Notes: a model not told the origin generated them from the sequence alone. A stretch of 64,000 nucleotides of DNA from an uncultured Bacteroidales bacterium (GCA_900541925.1 UQMB01000004.1:124001-188000), one strand, 5' to 3'; positions 1-8,549 are shown, counted from the first letter of the stretch. Numbers and translations are program-made.

Positions 1-9
1 AAACATCGC

Positions 10-144
10 GGTGCGCACCAGGGGCGTTTTCACTCTCCGCGACGATTCTGGACCGCCCGTGTGCGTAGAAAGGGGGCTGGTGCGCACAAGGACACCGCCG
101 AATGGCTTGACTGGAGAGTCCGCATCAGCGGACCGGCGCGCCGG
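10..144. repeat. Left copy of the hairpin-mosaic repeat
   Basis: This stretch shares a block of about 40 bp (101-140) with copies at about 1674-1713 and 1951-1990. The block contains the hairpin GTCCGC-ATCA-GCGGAC (118-133). This copy also carries a perfect palindrome GGTGCGCACC at 10-19, with a partial second copy near 79-87, and the palindrome CCGGCGCGCCGG at 133-144. Similarity to the other copies ends inside that last palindrome. I see no credible protein here. The remaining DNA up to the ATPase start holds only a candidate promoter. Confidence 0.75.
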
Positions 145-315
145 AGTAGTTACCAAGAAACATTTTTTTGGACAAATGCTGATGCTGTGTGCGTGAAGTC
201 GCTTTAGATTTCGAAAGAAAGTATAAAATAGTTATGCGTAAATACCAGAAGGCCCGTCACAACAATCCTCCAAGATTGTTTTTCGAGAAAATTTCAATCT
301 TTCAAGATTTTTTTG

Positions 316-323
316 TATGTTTG
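316..323 (+). promoter_or_regulatory. Candidate -7 box of the ATPase gene
   Basis: TATGTTTG matches the Bacteroidota -7 consensus TAnnTTTG and lies 22 nt before the ATG at 346. It overlaps the start of a longer reading frame that opens at 313, which favours the 346 start. No convincing -33 TTG is visible. Confidence 0.45.
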
Positions 324-345
324 CTTCGACGTTAAAGCATCTATT

Positions 346-1548
346 ATGGAACTCAATCCTGACGTACTGTATAGAAACTCACATAGATTGGCCTCCCAGG
401 TAAGCCTCGATTTCAAGCGCGAGATCTACGACCGGATCAATTGGAAGCCCCGGATCATTGGCATCAAGGGCCCAAAGGGCGTGGGAAAGTCCACGTTGCT
501 GAAGCAGCATATCCGGGAGGCCTTCCCCGATGACAGCAAAGTACTGTATGCCTCGCTGGACCATATCTGGTTCAACGGCAACAGCTTGGACGACCTGGTG
601 GAGTATCACTACATCCACGGAGGGACACACCTATTCCTGGACGAGGTCCACAAATACAAAAATTGGCAGTGGGGCATCAAAAACATCTATGACAACTATC
701 CTTCCATGAATGTCGTGTTCACGGGCAGTTCGATGCTTCAGATTGACGAAGGGAATGCAGACCTGTCACGCCGGGCAACAATGAATATAATCAACGGGAT
801 GTCCTTCCGGGAGTATCTTGCATTCGAGGGTATCCTATCCTGGGACAAGGTCAGTTTAGACGATATCCTCTCCCGGCACATGGAAATCGCTACTGAAATC
901 ACAAACAACGTCCACGTGCTCGATTATTTCGATGACTATCTGCATCAGGGTTACTATCCTTTCTACAAAGAGGACCCGGAAGGGTTCGATGAACGGTTGG
1001 CAGAGGTGTGCAAACAGGTTATCGAGCAGGACATCCCGGCCGTTACGGAAGTGGAGTACGCAACTGTGCAGAAACTGAAGAAGCTTCTGTATATCGTCGC
1101 GGCACAGGTCCCCTTCATTCCAAAGATGGAAGATATCTACACCCAGTTGGAGGTCAACCGCGAACAGGGGCTCAAACTCTTGGATTTGCTGGAAAGGGCG
1201 GCCTTGATCGGACAGCTCAAAACCAACGTCAAGGCCGTCAAGAAGATGTCGTCACCCGACAAATTGTTCCTGGATAACCCCAACTTGATGTATGCTCTGT
1301 CCAGTGCTCCCGAAATCGGGACAATCAGGGAAACCTTTTTCTACAACCAGTTAAGTCGCGTGTGCAAGGTCAATTATCCGGACAGAGGTGATTTCCTCGT
1401 AGATGACCGCTATCTGTTCGAGGTGGGTGGTCCCAAAAAGAGTTTCAATCAGATTAAGGATATCGAGAGCAGTTTCCTGGCTATTGATGGTGTCGAGTTC
1501 GGTCGCGGTAACAAGATCCCTCTCTGGCTTTTCGGATTCCTGTATTAA
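346..1548 (+). CDS. AAA family ATPase, AAA_14/DUF4143 type
   Basis: A 400-residue P-loop ATPase. Walker A is GPKGVGKST at residues 42-50, Walker B is HLFLDEVH at 95-102, and a sensor-like FTGSSM lies at 125-130. The C-terminal half, from about residue 200, has the features of DUF4143, which usually follows this ATPase domain. The family is widespread and often repeated in Bacteroidota genomes. Its biological role is not settled, and links to DNA-binding or toxin-like activities remain unproven. The start at 346 is preferred over 313 because the protein then begins MELNPDVLYRN, typical of the family, and because the -7 box overlaps 313. The gene is less GC-rich to the eye than the mreB operon beside it. 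It stands alone between copies of a hairpin repeat, which suggests acquired DNA. Confidence 0.85.
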   Translation: MELNPDVLYRNSHRLASQVSLDFKREIYDRINWKPRIIGIKGPKGVGKSTLLKQHIREAFPDDSKVLYASLDHIWFNGNSLDDLVEYHYIHGGTHLFLDEVHKYKNWQWGIKNIYDNYPSMNVVFTGSSMLQIDEGNADLSRRATMNIINGMSFREYLAFEGILSWDKVSLDDILSRHMEIATEITNNVHVLDYFDDYLHQGYYPFYKEDPEGFDERLAEVCKQVIEQDIPAVTEVEYATVQKLKKLLYIVAAQVPFIPKMEDIYTQLEVNREQGLKLLDLLERAALIGQLKTNVKAVKKMSSPDKLFLDNPNLMYALSSAPEIGTIRETFFYNQLSRVCKVNYPDRGDFLVDDRYLFEVGGPKKSFNQIKDIESSFLAIDGVEFGRGNKIPLWLFGFLY

Positions 1549-1625
1549 CCGCCAAGTGGCAAGTGGGTTTCAAGACAAGAAGGAATCGTCAATAACCCCT
1601 TGACGATTCCTCTCTTTCAATTCAT

Positions 1626-2130
1626 CAGCAAGCGCAGGGGTTCGGGGATATGCCCAGCAGAAAGACATCGCTGAATGGCTTGACTGGAGAGTCCGCATCA
1701 GCGGACCGGCGCGGTCGCGGGACTTTGCTCTGCAAAGTCGGAAAGAGACTCCCGGAGGGGGCCGCACAAGCGGCGCGGCGGAGCGTCAGCGAGATGTCGC
1801 AGACATCGAAGCAGCGGAGACGCCCGGCGGAGGCTTGCCGAGCCGGTATGCCCCTGAAAGGGGCTGTCACGAAGTGACTGGGGTTGAGAAAGCGCGCTTG
1901 CGCAGCAAGCGCAGGGGCACGGGGATATGCCCGGCAGAAAGACATCGCTGAATGGCTTGACTAGAGAGTCCGCATCAGCGGACCGGCGCGGTCGCGGGAC
2001 TTTGCTCTGCAAAGTCGGAAAGCGACTTGAGCGCCGCAGGGGCACGGGGATATGCCCCGTATCAATAGTGACTGGGGTTGAGAAAGCGCGCTTGCGCAGC
2101 AAGCGCAGGGGTTCGGGGATATGCCCCGTA
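1626..2130. repeat. Hairpin-mosaic repeat cluster
   Basis: About 500 bp of non-coding DNA between the ATPase and tRNA-Leu, built from short perfect inverted repeats with tiny loops. Seen directly: GTCCGC-ATCA-GCGGAC at 1691-1706 and 1968-1983; GACTTTGC-TCT-GCAAAGTC at 1721-1739 and 1998-2016; GCCGC-ACAA-GCGGC at 1761-1774; GATGTC-GCA-GACATC at 1793-1807; GCCCC-TGAAA-GGGGC at 1850-1864; GTCAC-GAA-GTGAC at 1866-1878; GCGCTTGC-GCA-GCAAGCGC at 1894-1912 and 2088-2106; CGGGG-ATATG-CCCCG at 2045-2059 and 2114-2128. A block of about 110 bp starting at 1626 recurs at 1903 (offset 277). A shorter block recurs at about 1877 and 2071. Open frames across it on both strands encode only repetitive, arginine- and proline-rich peptides and are not called as genes. 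Confidence 0.8.
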
Positions 2131-2137
2131 AACATAG

Positions 2138-2222
2138 TGCCTCGGATGAGACTCGAACTCACACGGGCATTGCTGCCCAAGGGATTTTAAGTCCCTCGTG
2201 TCTACCATTCCACCACCAAGGC
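2138..2222 (-). tRNA. tRNA-Leu (anticodon TAA)
   Basis: An 85-nt class II tRNA on the minus strand. The acceptor arm GCCTTGG pairs with CCGAGGC, followed by discriminator A. The anticodon loop CTTAAAA gives anticodon TAA. A long variable arm and a T loop TTCGAGT are present. CCA is not encoded. It lies downstream of rodA on the same strand. A -7 box TACTTTTG on the minus strand (2270-2277) could give it its own promoter. The hairpin repeat cluster begins about 10 bp beyond its 3' end. Confidence 0.95.
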
Positions 2223-2269
2223 ATTCCCTCGTATTTGCGCCGTACTCCACGCGGCGAGGTTTGCAGGGA

Positions 2270-2277
2270 CAAAAGTA
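2270..2277 (-). promoter_or_regulatory. Candidate -7 box for tRNA-Leu
   Basis: TACTTTTG on the minus strand, in the 66-bp gap between the rodA stop and tRNA-Leu and 47 nt before the mature tRNA. No clear -33 element was found. Confidence 0.5.
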
Positions 2278-2288
2278 GTAATTTTATA

Positions 2289-3596
2289 CTAAAAATACTT
2301 CTTCTCCTGTCTGTTAAGCGCCAGGAAAATGAATACCATCATCGAGAACGACAGCAGCGACGACCCGCCGTAACTCAGCATAGGCAGCGGAATCCCGATC
2401 ACAGGCATGAGGCCGATGGTCATCCCGATATTGATGAAAAGGTGCATGAACAGGCAGGACGCCACGCAGTAACCGTAGATTCTGGTGAACGCCTCCCGGC
2501 TCTTCTCGGCGTCAGCCACCAGCCTGTATATCAGGAAGACATACAGCAGAATCAGTCCCAGACACCCCAGGAAACCCCACTCTTCGCCGATTGTGCAGAA
2601 GATGAAGTCCGTGCTCTGCTCCGGCACGAACCCGTATGTCGTCTGGGTGCCGTTGAGGAAACCCTTGCCGGTCAGTCCGCCGGAGCCGATGGCAATCATC
2701 GACTGCCGCACATTATATCCCACTCCTGACGGGTCTTCCTTCATCCCCAGCAACACCTCGATCCTCTTTCGCTGATGGTCCTGAAGCACATTGTCGAAGA
2801 GAAAGTCCGTGGCGAATATCAACATGACTCCGGCGGCGAGCACGGCGAGAGTCTTGAGGATACTGTCCATCCTGACTCCCCGGCCTTTGCGGAAGCCTGA
2901 ACCGAAGAAAAAGAATGCGGTGCACAGCAGGGCGAGGAATATGGCCGCAGCCCACCACGGAGCCGTCAACGTCAGGATGAACAGCACGACGGCGGAGCCG
3001 AGGAATATGAACCACCACCCGGAAAATCCTTCGCGGTACAACACGAACAGATACCCGACATATACGAGGGCGGAGCCGGTCTCGCTCTCCCCGAGAATGG
3101 CCAGCATCGGGAGCCCGATTATCAGGGCCACGGACAGTAAACCCTTCCTTGAGGCCAGACGGAACCCTTGCCGGCTCATCACCATGGCCAGCATGAGCGA
3201 GGTGGTGATCTTTGACACTTCGGCCGGCTGGAACTTCACCGGCCCGAACTCAAACCACGAGTGCGAGCCCTTTACGTCCTTGCTGACGAAAATCACCAGC
3301 ACAAGCAGACAGAACACCATCAGATATGCTACAGGAGTGATGACTTCCCAGAGCCGCGGGTTGATGGCGAACAAGATAAGCGCGTCGAACAGGAGTGCCA
3401 CGACTATCCAGACAAACTGCTTTCCGCTTCTGCATCCGGGGTCGAATATGGACGAGGGCTCCGTGGAGTGTACGGAGGCGTATATGCTCACCCAACCGAT
3501 GAGCACGATGGCTATATAGCACAGCACAAGTTTCCAGTCGACGGTCTGCCGAAGGTTTCTCTCAAATTGGCGGCTGCCTGTGTTGAATATTCCCAT
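2289..3596 (-). CDS. rodA: Rod-shape peptidoglycan glycosyltransferase RodA
   Basis: A polytopic SEDS-family protein of 435 residues. SEDS proteins polymerise lipid II into glycan strands during side-wall growth, working with the class B transpeptidase PBP2. Several hydrophobic segments are visible, along with the family stretches FKFQPAEVSK-like (here GPVKFQPAEVSKI) and GIPLPMLSYGGSS near the C-terminus. A loop rich in charged residues in the second half (around KRIEVLLGMKEDPSG) is typical of Bacteroidota RodA. It is the last gene of the mreB-mreC-mreD-mrdA-rodA operon and starts 2 bp after the mrdA stop, so translational coupling is likely. Confidence 0.95.
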   Translation of the reverse strand: MGIFNTGSRQFERNLRQTVDWKLVLCYIAIVLIGWVSIYASVHSTEPSSIFDPGCRSGKQFVWIVVALLFDALILFAINPRLWEVITPVAYLMVFCLLVLVIFVSKDVKGSHSWFEFGPVKFQPAEVSKITTSLMLAMVMSRQGFRLASRKGLLSVALIIGLPMLAILGESETGSALVYVGYLFVLYREGFSGWWFIFLGSAVVLFILTLTAPWWAAAIFLALLCTAFFFFGSGFRKGRGVRMDSILKTLAVLAAGVMLIFATDFLFDNVLQDHQRKRIEVLLGMKEDPSGVGYNVRQSMIAIGSGGLTGKGFLNGTQTTYGFVPEQSTDFIFCTIGEEWGFLGCLGLILLYVFLIYRLVADAEKSREAFTRIYGYCVASCLFMHLFINIGMTIGLMPVIGIPLPMLSYGGSSLLSFSMMVFIFLALNRQEKKYF

Positions 3597-3598
3597 GC

Positions 3599-5422
3599 CT
3601 AGAAGAATCTTGTCGTGAGCAGTCTGTCCTCCAGATATTTGCGCTGAGGGGAGATTTCCCCTTTGAGATACATCTCAAGCATCAGCGAGGCTACCGGCAA
3701 CGCCCAGGTGGCGCCGAATCCGGCATTCTCCACATACGCGGCCACAGCAATCTTCGGGTTGTCCTTGGGGGCGAAGCACAGAAACACGGAATTGTCCTTG
3801 CCGTGCGGGTTCTGCGCCGTACCTGTCTTGCCGCACACGTCCAGCCCCGGTATGGCTGCGGCGCGGGCTGTCATGCCGGCCGAGCCGCCTCCGTTCACCG
3901 CCATATACATCCCCTCTACGGCGACCTGGAAGTATGATGTGTCCACTTTGGTGTACTGTTTCTCGTGGAAGCGCCCGTCGATTCTCACCCCGTCCGAGTC
4001 CTTCACGATATGCGGGATGTAGTAGAAGCCCCTGTTGGCCATGATGGCTGCCAGGTTCGCTATCTGCAGAGGCGTCGCCCCGATTTCTCCTTGTCCGATG
4101 GACAGCGAGACCACGGTCTGGAATCTCCATCGGCCAGCCCCGTAGATGCGGTCGTAGTATTTCGCGGTAGGGATGTTGCCGCCGAGCTCAGACGGGAAGT
4201 CGCTCCCGAGCTTGTGGCCGAAGCCGAAGCTGAGTACATAGTCCCGCCATGCGTCGAGCGCCTCGGCCGTGCTGCCGTAAGCCTTGTTCTCCAGGATGTT
4301 GCGCAGCACATAGCAGAAGTAGCCGTTGCATGAGGTGGCGATCGCGTCCCGGAATTGGAGCGGGGAGGCGTGGGCGTGGCAGCCGAGCTTATGGTTGCCG
4401 CTATAGTAGTAGCCCTTGTAGCACGGATAGGAATATGACGGCTGGAGCACCCCCTCCTGGAGTCCGATCAGGCCGTTGATCAGCTTGAACACCGACCCCG
4501 GCGGATATGAAGCCATCACGGTCCTGTTGAACATAGGCTTGCGCGGGTTGCGCGCGATCTCGCCGTAGTGGCGCCCTATGTCCGAGAGCACATCGACGTC
4601 GATGCCGGGACTTGACACCATCGCGAGAATCTCCCCGGTGGAGGGCTCTATCGCCACGACGGAGCCGACCTTGCCTTCCATCAGCCTCTGCCCATACTGC
4701 TGCAGGTGGGCGTCTATCGTGGAGACGATGTCCTTGCCCGGGACGGCGGGCTTGTCCTCGCGGCCGTCCTCATAGGCGTCCTGGAGCCGGTTGCGGGAGT
4801 CCCTGAGGAATATGTGGTAGCCTTTGACTCCCCTCAGGCTGTCCTCCATCGCGGCCTCCAGCCCGGTGCGTCCCACATAGTCCCCGGGTTTGTATTCCGG
4901 ATGCTTCCGGATGTAGTCGGCGTCCACCTCGGAGATGTAGCCGAGCAGATTGCCTCCGGCGTTGAACGGGTACTCGCGTATGCTTCTCATCTGCGCCCTG
5001 AAACCCGGGAACAAGTACTCCTGCTCGGCGAATTTCTGGTAAGTCGCGGGCGGCACCTGTTTGAGAAAGGTCTGCGTCTGGTATCCTATCTTGCTCCGAT
5101 ATGTCCGGTAGTAGTTCATCTTGCTGCGCACATAAGCCACGCTCGTGTCGAGGGCGGATGCGAGCGCCAGCGTGTCCAGATGCGTCACGTCCCGCGGAGT
5201 GACGAGAATGTCGTAGCATACGGCGTTGCCCACCAGAATCTCCCCGTTGCGGTCGTAGACCACTCCGCGCGGCGGGTAGATGGTGGCGTAGACCATGGAG
5301 TTGTTGGAGGCGTCTTTCTTGTATTCGTCGTTGATGATCTGGATATAGAAGAGCCGGGCCAGCAGTATGACGGCGGCTGCGGCCAGTCCCAGGAGGAGTT
5401 TGTTCTTGCGGTTTATCTCCAT
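3599..5422 (-). CDS. mrdA: Penicillin-binding protein 2 (elongasome transpeptidase)
   Basis: A 607-residue class B penicillin-binding protein that cross-links peptidoglycan in the elongation machinery with RodA. It has one N-terminal membrane segment (about residues 8-28), a PBP dimerisation domain (about 45-210) and a transpeptidase domain. The catalytic SxxK is S310-V-F-K313 in PPGSVFKL. SCN (ATSCNGYF) and KTGTAQ follow in the expected order. The 5' end overlaps mreD by 10 bp and the 3' end is 2 bp from rodA, as expected in a tightly coupled shape operon. Confidence 0.95.
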   Translation of the reverse strand: MEINRKNKLLLGLAAAAVILLARLFYIQIINDEYKKDASNNSMVYATIYPPRGVVYDRNGEILVGNAVCYDILVTPRDVTHLDTLALASALDTSVAYVRSKMNYYRTYRSKIGYQTQTFLKQVPPATYQKFAEQEYLFPGFRAQMRSIREYPFNAGGNLLGYISEVDADYIRKHPEYKPGDYVGRTGLEAAMEDSLRGVKGYHIFLRDSRNRLQDAYEDGREDKPAVPGKDIVSTIDAHLQQYGQRLMEGKVGSVVAIEPSTGEILAMVSSPGIDVDVLSDIGRHYGEIARNPRKPMFNRTVMASYPPGSVFKLINGLIGLQEGVLQPSYSYPCYKGYYYSGNHKLGCHAHASPLQFRDAIATSCNGYFCYVLRNILENKAYGSTAEALDAWRDYVLSFGFGHKLGSDFPSELGGNIPTAKYYDRIYGAGRWRFQTVVSLSIGQGEIGATPLQIANLAAIMANRGFYYIPHIVKDSDGVRIDGRFHEKQYTKVDTSYFQVAVEGMYMAVNGGGSAGMTARAAAIPGLDVCGKTGTAQNPHGKDNSVFLCFAPKDNPKIAVAAYVENAGFGATWALPVASLMLEMYLKGEISPQRKYLEDRLLTTRFF

Positions 5423-5934
5423 CTCGCCTCGGTGTCAGGGCAGAGCAGGTCTGCTATCGGTAGTGAGATCGCTGAACTCAGGGCGAGGGAGGCGGCGAAC
5501 TTCACGGCCATGGCCCAGAGCGGGCTGGTCCCGGCGCTGTCGGCCGTTATGTAGATCAGCAGGAACAGGGCGGTGGACAGGGTGATGGCGATGAGCATCT
5601 TGGTCCTGCCGAGCCTCCTTGAGGATACCTCATCCCCGCGCGCAAGAAGCTCGCTGCCGAACACCATGGACAATAGCGGGCGGCGCAGGAACGCCACCGG
5701 CACGAGAGCGAGTATGGTGAGGCCGGTGGGACCGGCCACAAGGAAATCCGCCGCGAACCCGGAGGCGAACGCGATGGCGAGCGATATGCTCACGCTGCAT
5801 CCCAGCGGGAGACAGAGGATCATGACCGGGAGTATTGTCACCGTCAGCAGAGGCGTGAAATTGAAATAATTCCACACCAGCACCTGTGCCGCGAGCAGCA
5901 GGAGGTATTTGACGGATAAATTCCAGTGTCTCAT
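5413..5934 (-). CDS. mreD: Rod shape-determining protein MreD
   Basis: A small, very hydrophobic protein of 173 residues with about five predicted membrane helices. Sequence conservation in MreD is low, so the call rests on size, topology and position between mreC and mrdA in a canonical shape operon. The segment GPTGLTILALVPVAFLRRP is in keeping with MreD. It overlaps mreC by 4 bp and mrdA by 10 bp. Confidence 0.9.
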   Translation of the reverse strand: MRHWNLSVKYLLLLAAQVLVWNYFNFTPLLTVTILPVMILCLPLGCSVSISLAIAFASGFAADFLVAGPTGLTILALVPVAFLRRPLLSMVFGSELLARGDEVSSRRLGRTKMLIAITLSTALFLLIYITADSAGTSPLWAMAVKFAASLALSSAISLPIADLLCPDTEARWR

Positions 5935-6758
5935 TTGTTGTTGTCCTTGGATTCGAGTGCCATTATCTCGTCTTTGTCGTCATTGTCGGTCACGGTCACA
6001 TATCTCAGGCTGCTGAAATCCTGGAGCAGACGGACATCGGCCTGTTGCGACGAGCCGTCTATGAGCCGTGCCTCTCCCGTGATGCCTACAGGGATGTCGG
6101 CAGGGAATATCGCGGAGTATCCGCTTGTCCTGACCGTGTCTCCCGGGTTTATCTGATAGTGAGGCGGAATATCTCCCACCACGGCTCCGCCGCGGCTTTT
6201 GCCATCCCACTTGAGCGGCGCCGTGACCCCGTCCGCCCCGCCACCTATGCGGACGCTGACGCTGAGGTTCGCGTTGATGAGCGTAAGCCCGTAGGAGAAG
6301 TGCTTGTCCACGGCACTCACGACCCCGACTATGCCCTTGTCCGTGATGATGCCTGATTGCGGGCGGATGCCGTCTTCGGAACCCTTGTCGAGAATGATGT
6401 AGTTGTGGGCGGTGCCGCGTCCCACCTTCACGACCGTCGCCGGAATGTAGCGGAATCCGTCCCTATGCCGCACGGCTGCGGTTTCGCCTTCGGCCCTGTT
6501 GTCCTCAAGCGTCCGGAGCCTGTCCTTGAGCCTGGCGTTTTCCGCCGCGAGCTCGTCATTGAGCTTGCGGGCGCTGAAGTAGCTTCTCACATTCTCGCCG
6601 ACGCCCCAGAGGGCCGCCGCCGTGCGGTGCGAGATGCGGTTGAGCCAGATGTTCTGAATCGTGGAGCTGCTTCTCAACATAGCAACAGCAGCAACCTCCA
6701 TCATGATGAAGATTGCCGCGTTGATTAAAATCGTCGAGACTTTGCCGCCCTTTGACAT
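5931..6758 (-). CDS. mreC: Rod shape-determining protein MreC
   Basis: A 275-residue protein with an N-terminal membrane anchor (about residues 8-28), a coiled-coil stretch (about 65-95, LNDELAAENARLKDRLRTLEDN) and a periplasmic beta-rich domain. The motif KGSEDGIRPQSGIITDKGIVGVV is typical of MreC. MreC links the MreB filament to PBP2 and RodA. The gene starts directly after the mreB stop and overlaps mreD. Confidence 0.95.
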   Translation of the reverse strand: MSKGGKVSTILINAAIFIMMEVAAVAMLRSSSTIQNIWLNRISHRTAAALWGVGENVRSYFSARKLNDELAAENARLKDRLRTLEDNRAEGETAAVRHRDGFRYIPATVVKVGRGTAHNYIILDKGSEDGIRPQSGIITDKGIVGVVSAVDKHFSYGLTLINANLSVSVRIGGGADGVTAPLKWDGKSRGGAVVGDIPPHYQINPGDTVRTSGYSAIFPADIPVGITGEARLIDGSSQQADVRLLQDFSSLRYVTVTDNDDKDEIMALESKDNNK

Positions 6759-7778
6759 CTACCTCATCAGGAATGAATAGGTGTCGGTGTGCTTGAGAGC
6801 CTCGCAGGTGCCTCTGGCAACCGCATGCAGCGGGTCTTCGGCCACGTGGAAGTCGATATTGACCTTGTCCTTGAATCTCTTGGCCAGACCCCTGAGGAGA
6901 GCTCCGCCTCCGGAGAGATAGATGCCGTTCTCCACTATGTCGGCGTAGAGTTCCGGCGGTGTGTTCTCCAGCACATGGAGGATTGAGGCTTCGAGTTTCG
7001 CGATGGATTTGTCGAGGCAGTGGGCGATCTCGTGGTGCGTTATGGTCGCTTCCACAGGATGCGCCGTCATGAGATTCGGTCCGCGTACTATGAACGGTTC
7101 CGGCTCTTCCTCGTCCAGATCCGGGATCACGGCGCCGACCGCGAACTTGATCTTCTCGGCGGTGGTGTCGCCGACCTTGATGTTGTGCTGTTGGCGGAGG
7201 TAGTACTGGATGTCGCTGGTGAACACGTCACCTGCCACCCGGATGCTTTCCTGCTGTACCAGGCCGCCGAGCGAGATGACGGCGATCTCCGTGGTGCCGC
7301 CGCCTATGTCAACGACCATGTTGCCCTGCGGGGCCTCCACATCCAGCCCGATTCCGAGGGCTGCCGCCATAGGCTCGAATATCAGGTACACATCCCTGCC
7401 CCCGGCATGCTCCGTGGAGTCGCGCACCGCCCTTATCTCCACTTCCGTGGAGCCCGACGGGATGCCGACCACGACCTTGAGGTTTGGGGTGAAGAGACTG
7501 CGGTGCTTGCTGCCCACCTGCTTGATGAACCCGCGGATCATCAGCTCCGCCGCGTGGAAGTCCGCGATGACCCCGTCCCTGAGAGGACGGATGGTGCGTA
7601 TGCCCGGGTTGACTTTGCCGTCCATCAGCTTGGCCTGCTGTCCCAGTGCGATGCACTTGCCTGTATTGTTGTCGACCGCGATCATGCTCGGCTCGTCCAG
7701 TACAATCTGCCCGTTCTGGTAGATGACCGTGTTAGCCGTTCCGAGGTCTATCGCAAGTTCTTGATTCAAAAATGCCAT
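6759..7778 (-). CDS. mreB: Rod-shape actin homologue MreB
   Basis: A 339-residue actin-fold ATPase that polymerises beneath the membrane and directs side-wall synthesis. The phosphate-binding loop IDLGTANTVIY lies at about residues 9-19, and the second signature is DIGGGTTEIAVISLGG. The open frame extends upstream to 8183, but that part is antisense to ispD. The start at 7778 gives MAFLNQELAIDLG and the family's normal length. A minus-strand -7 box TATTTTTG (7803-7810) lies 24 nt before the ATG, so mreB opens the operon. Confidence 0.97.
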   Translation of the reverse strand: MAFLNQELAIDLGTANTVIYQNGQIVLDEPSMIAVDNNTGKCIALGQQAKLMDGKVNPGIRTIRPLRDGVIADFHAAELMIRGFIKQVGSKHRSLFTPNLKVVVGIPSGSTEVEIRAVRDSTEHAGGRDVYLIFEPMAAALGIGLDVEAPQGNMVVDIGGGTTEIAVISLGGLVQQESIRVAGDVFTSDIQYYLRQQHNIKVGDTTAEKIKFAVGAVIPDLDEEEPEPFIVRGPNLMTAHPVEATITHHEIAHCLDKSIAKLEASILHVLENTPPELYADIVENGIYLSGGGALLRGLAKRFKDKVNIDFHVAEDPLHAVARGTCEALKHTDTYSFLMR

Positions 7779-7802
7779 TTTTATGCTTCGTTTGTCAAAA
7801 CA

Positions 7803-7810
7803 CAAAAATA
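7803..7810 (-). promoter_or_regulatory. -7 box of the mreB operon
   Basis: TATTTTTG on the minus strand fits TAnnTTTG, 24 nt before the mreB ATG. It lies back to back with the ispD promoter box at 7834-7841 in a 90-bp divergent intergenic region. The -33 element is not obvious. Confidence 0.6.
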
Positions 7811-7833
7811 AGAAATAAGTTCGGCATTTTTCA

Positions 7834-7841
7834 TACTTTTG
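7834..7841 (+). promoter_or_regulatory. -7 box of ispD
   Basis: TACTTTTG fits TAnnTTTG and lies 27 nt before the ispD ATG, divergent from the mreB promoter. Confidence 0.6.
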
Positions 7842-7868
7842 TCTTGAAAACAGATACGAAAGAGAAAA

Positions 7869-8549
7869 ATGGACAGGCAGGTTTATGTCATACTCGTCGC
7901 AGGAGGGAGCGGGACCCGCATGGGCGGGAGCGTCCCGAAGCAGTTCCTCCGCATAGGGGGCAAGAGCGTGCTTCAGCGCACAATAGAGAGGTTCACGGAC
8001 GCCGTGCCGGGGATAAAGGTCGTCGTGGTGCTTCCCGCGCAGCATTTCAGGACATGGAAGGACATCTGCCTCGAAGACTCGTTCAACTCCCCCCAGCTGC
8101 TCGTAGAAGGCGGGATTACCCGTTTCCAGTCTGTGCGCAATGCCTTGGCGAAAGTGCCGGACGGTGCCGTGGTGATGATACATGACGGTGTGCGGCCTTT
8201 TGTGAGCAAGGAACTTATAATGCGGATGCTCTCGATGATGGGGGAGAAGTGCCGCGCCCTGATTCCCGTGCTGCCGGTCACGGACACCTTGAGGTCCACC
8301 GACCCTTCTGTCCCGGCGCCCGACAGGAGCCGGACCGTGTCTGTGCAGACTCCGCAGGTCTTCCTCTCCGAGGACATAAGGAAAGCCTACCGCAGGCCAT
8401 ATGAGCTCGGTTTTACCGACGACGCATCAGTGGCGGAGCGGGACGGGGTGGAAGTATGTATGACTGAGGGGGAGAAGTTCAATATCAAGATCACGACTCC
8501 CGACGATCTGGTGACGGGCGGCGCTATTCTTTCGCATCAAGGGTCTTGA
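7869..8549 (+). CDS. ispD: 2-C-methyl-D-erythritol 4-phosphate cytidylyltransferase
   Basis: A 226-residue nucleotidyltransferase that joins CTP and MEP to form CDP-ME in the non-mevalonate isoprenoid pathway. The N-terminal signature LVAGGSGTRMGGSVPKQF (about residues 9-26) is the CTP-binding loop, and HDGVRPFVS and DDASVAE follow as in IspD. Another enzyme of the pathway, ispF, lies separately at 45846-46322. The last 26 bp overlap the 3' end of the convergent Lrp-type gene. Confidence 0.96.
   Translation: MDRQVYVILVAGGSGTRMGGSVPKQFLRIGGKSVLQRTIERFTDAVPGIKVVVVLPAQHFRTWKDICLEDSFNSPQLLVEGGITRFQSVRNALAKVPDGAVVMIHDGVRPFVSKELIMRMLSMMGEKCRALIPVLPVTDTLRSTDPSVPAPDRSRTVSVQTPQVFLSEDIRKAYRRPYELGFTDDASVAERDGVEVCMTEGEKFNIKITTPDDLVTGGAILSHQGS

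Noticed and set aside
1626..2130. CRISPR array
   Set aside because: The repeated blocks differ in length and spacing, spacers of constant size are absent, and no cas gene lies nearby.
1570..2190. Open frames of 60-160 codons on both strands across the hairpin repeats
   Set aside because: They translate to repetitive arginine-, proline- and serine-rich peptides that follow the repeat units, with no conserved start or domain.
1..2222. Integrative element inserted at tRNA-Leu
   Set aside because: No integrase and no direct repeat of the tRNA 3' end were found in the window, so only the weaker suggestion of repeat-flanked DNA is kept.
7779..8183. N-terminal extension of MreB
   Set aside because: The extension is antisense to ispD and crosses both divergent promoters. 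The 7778 start gives the family's normal length.
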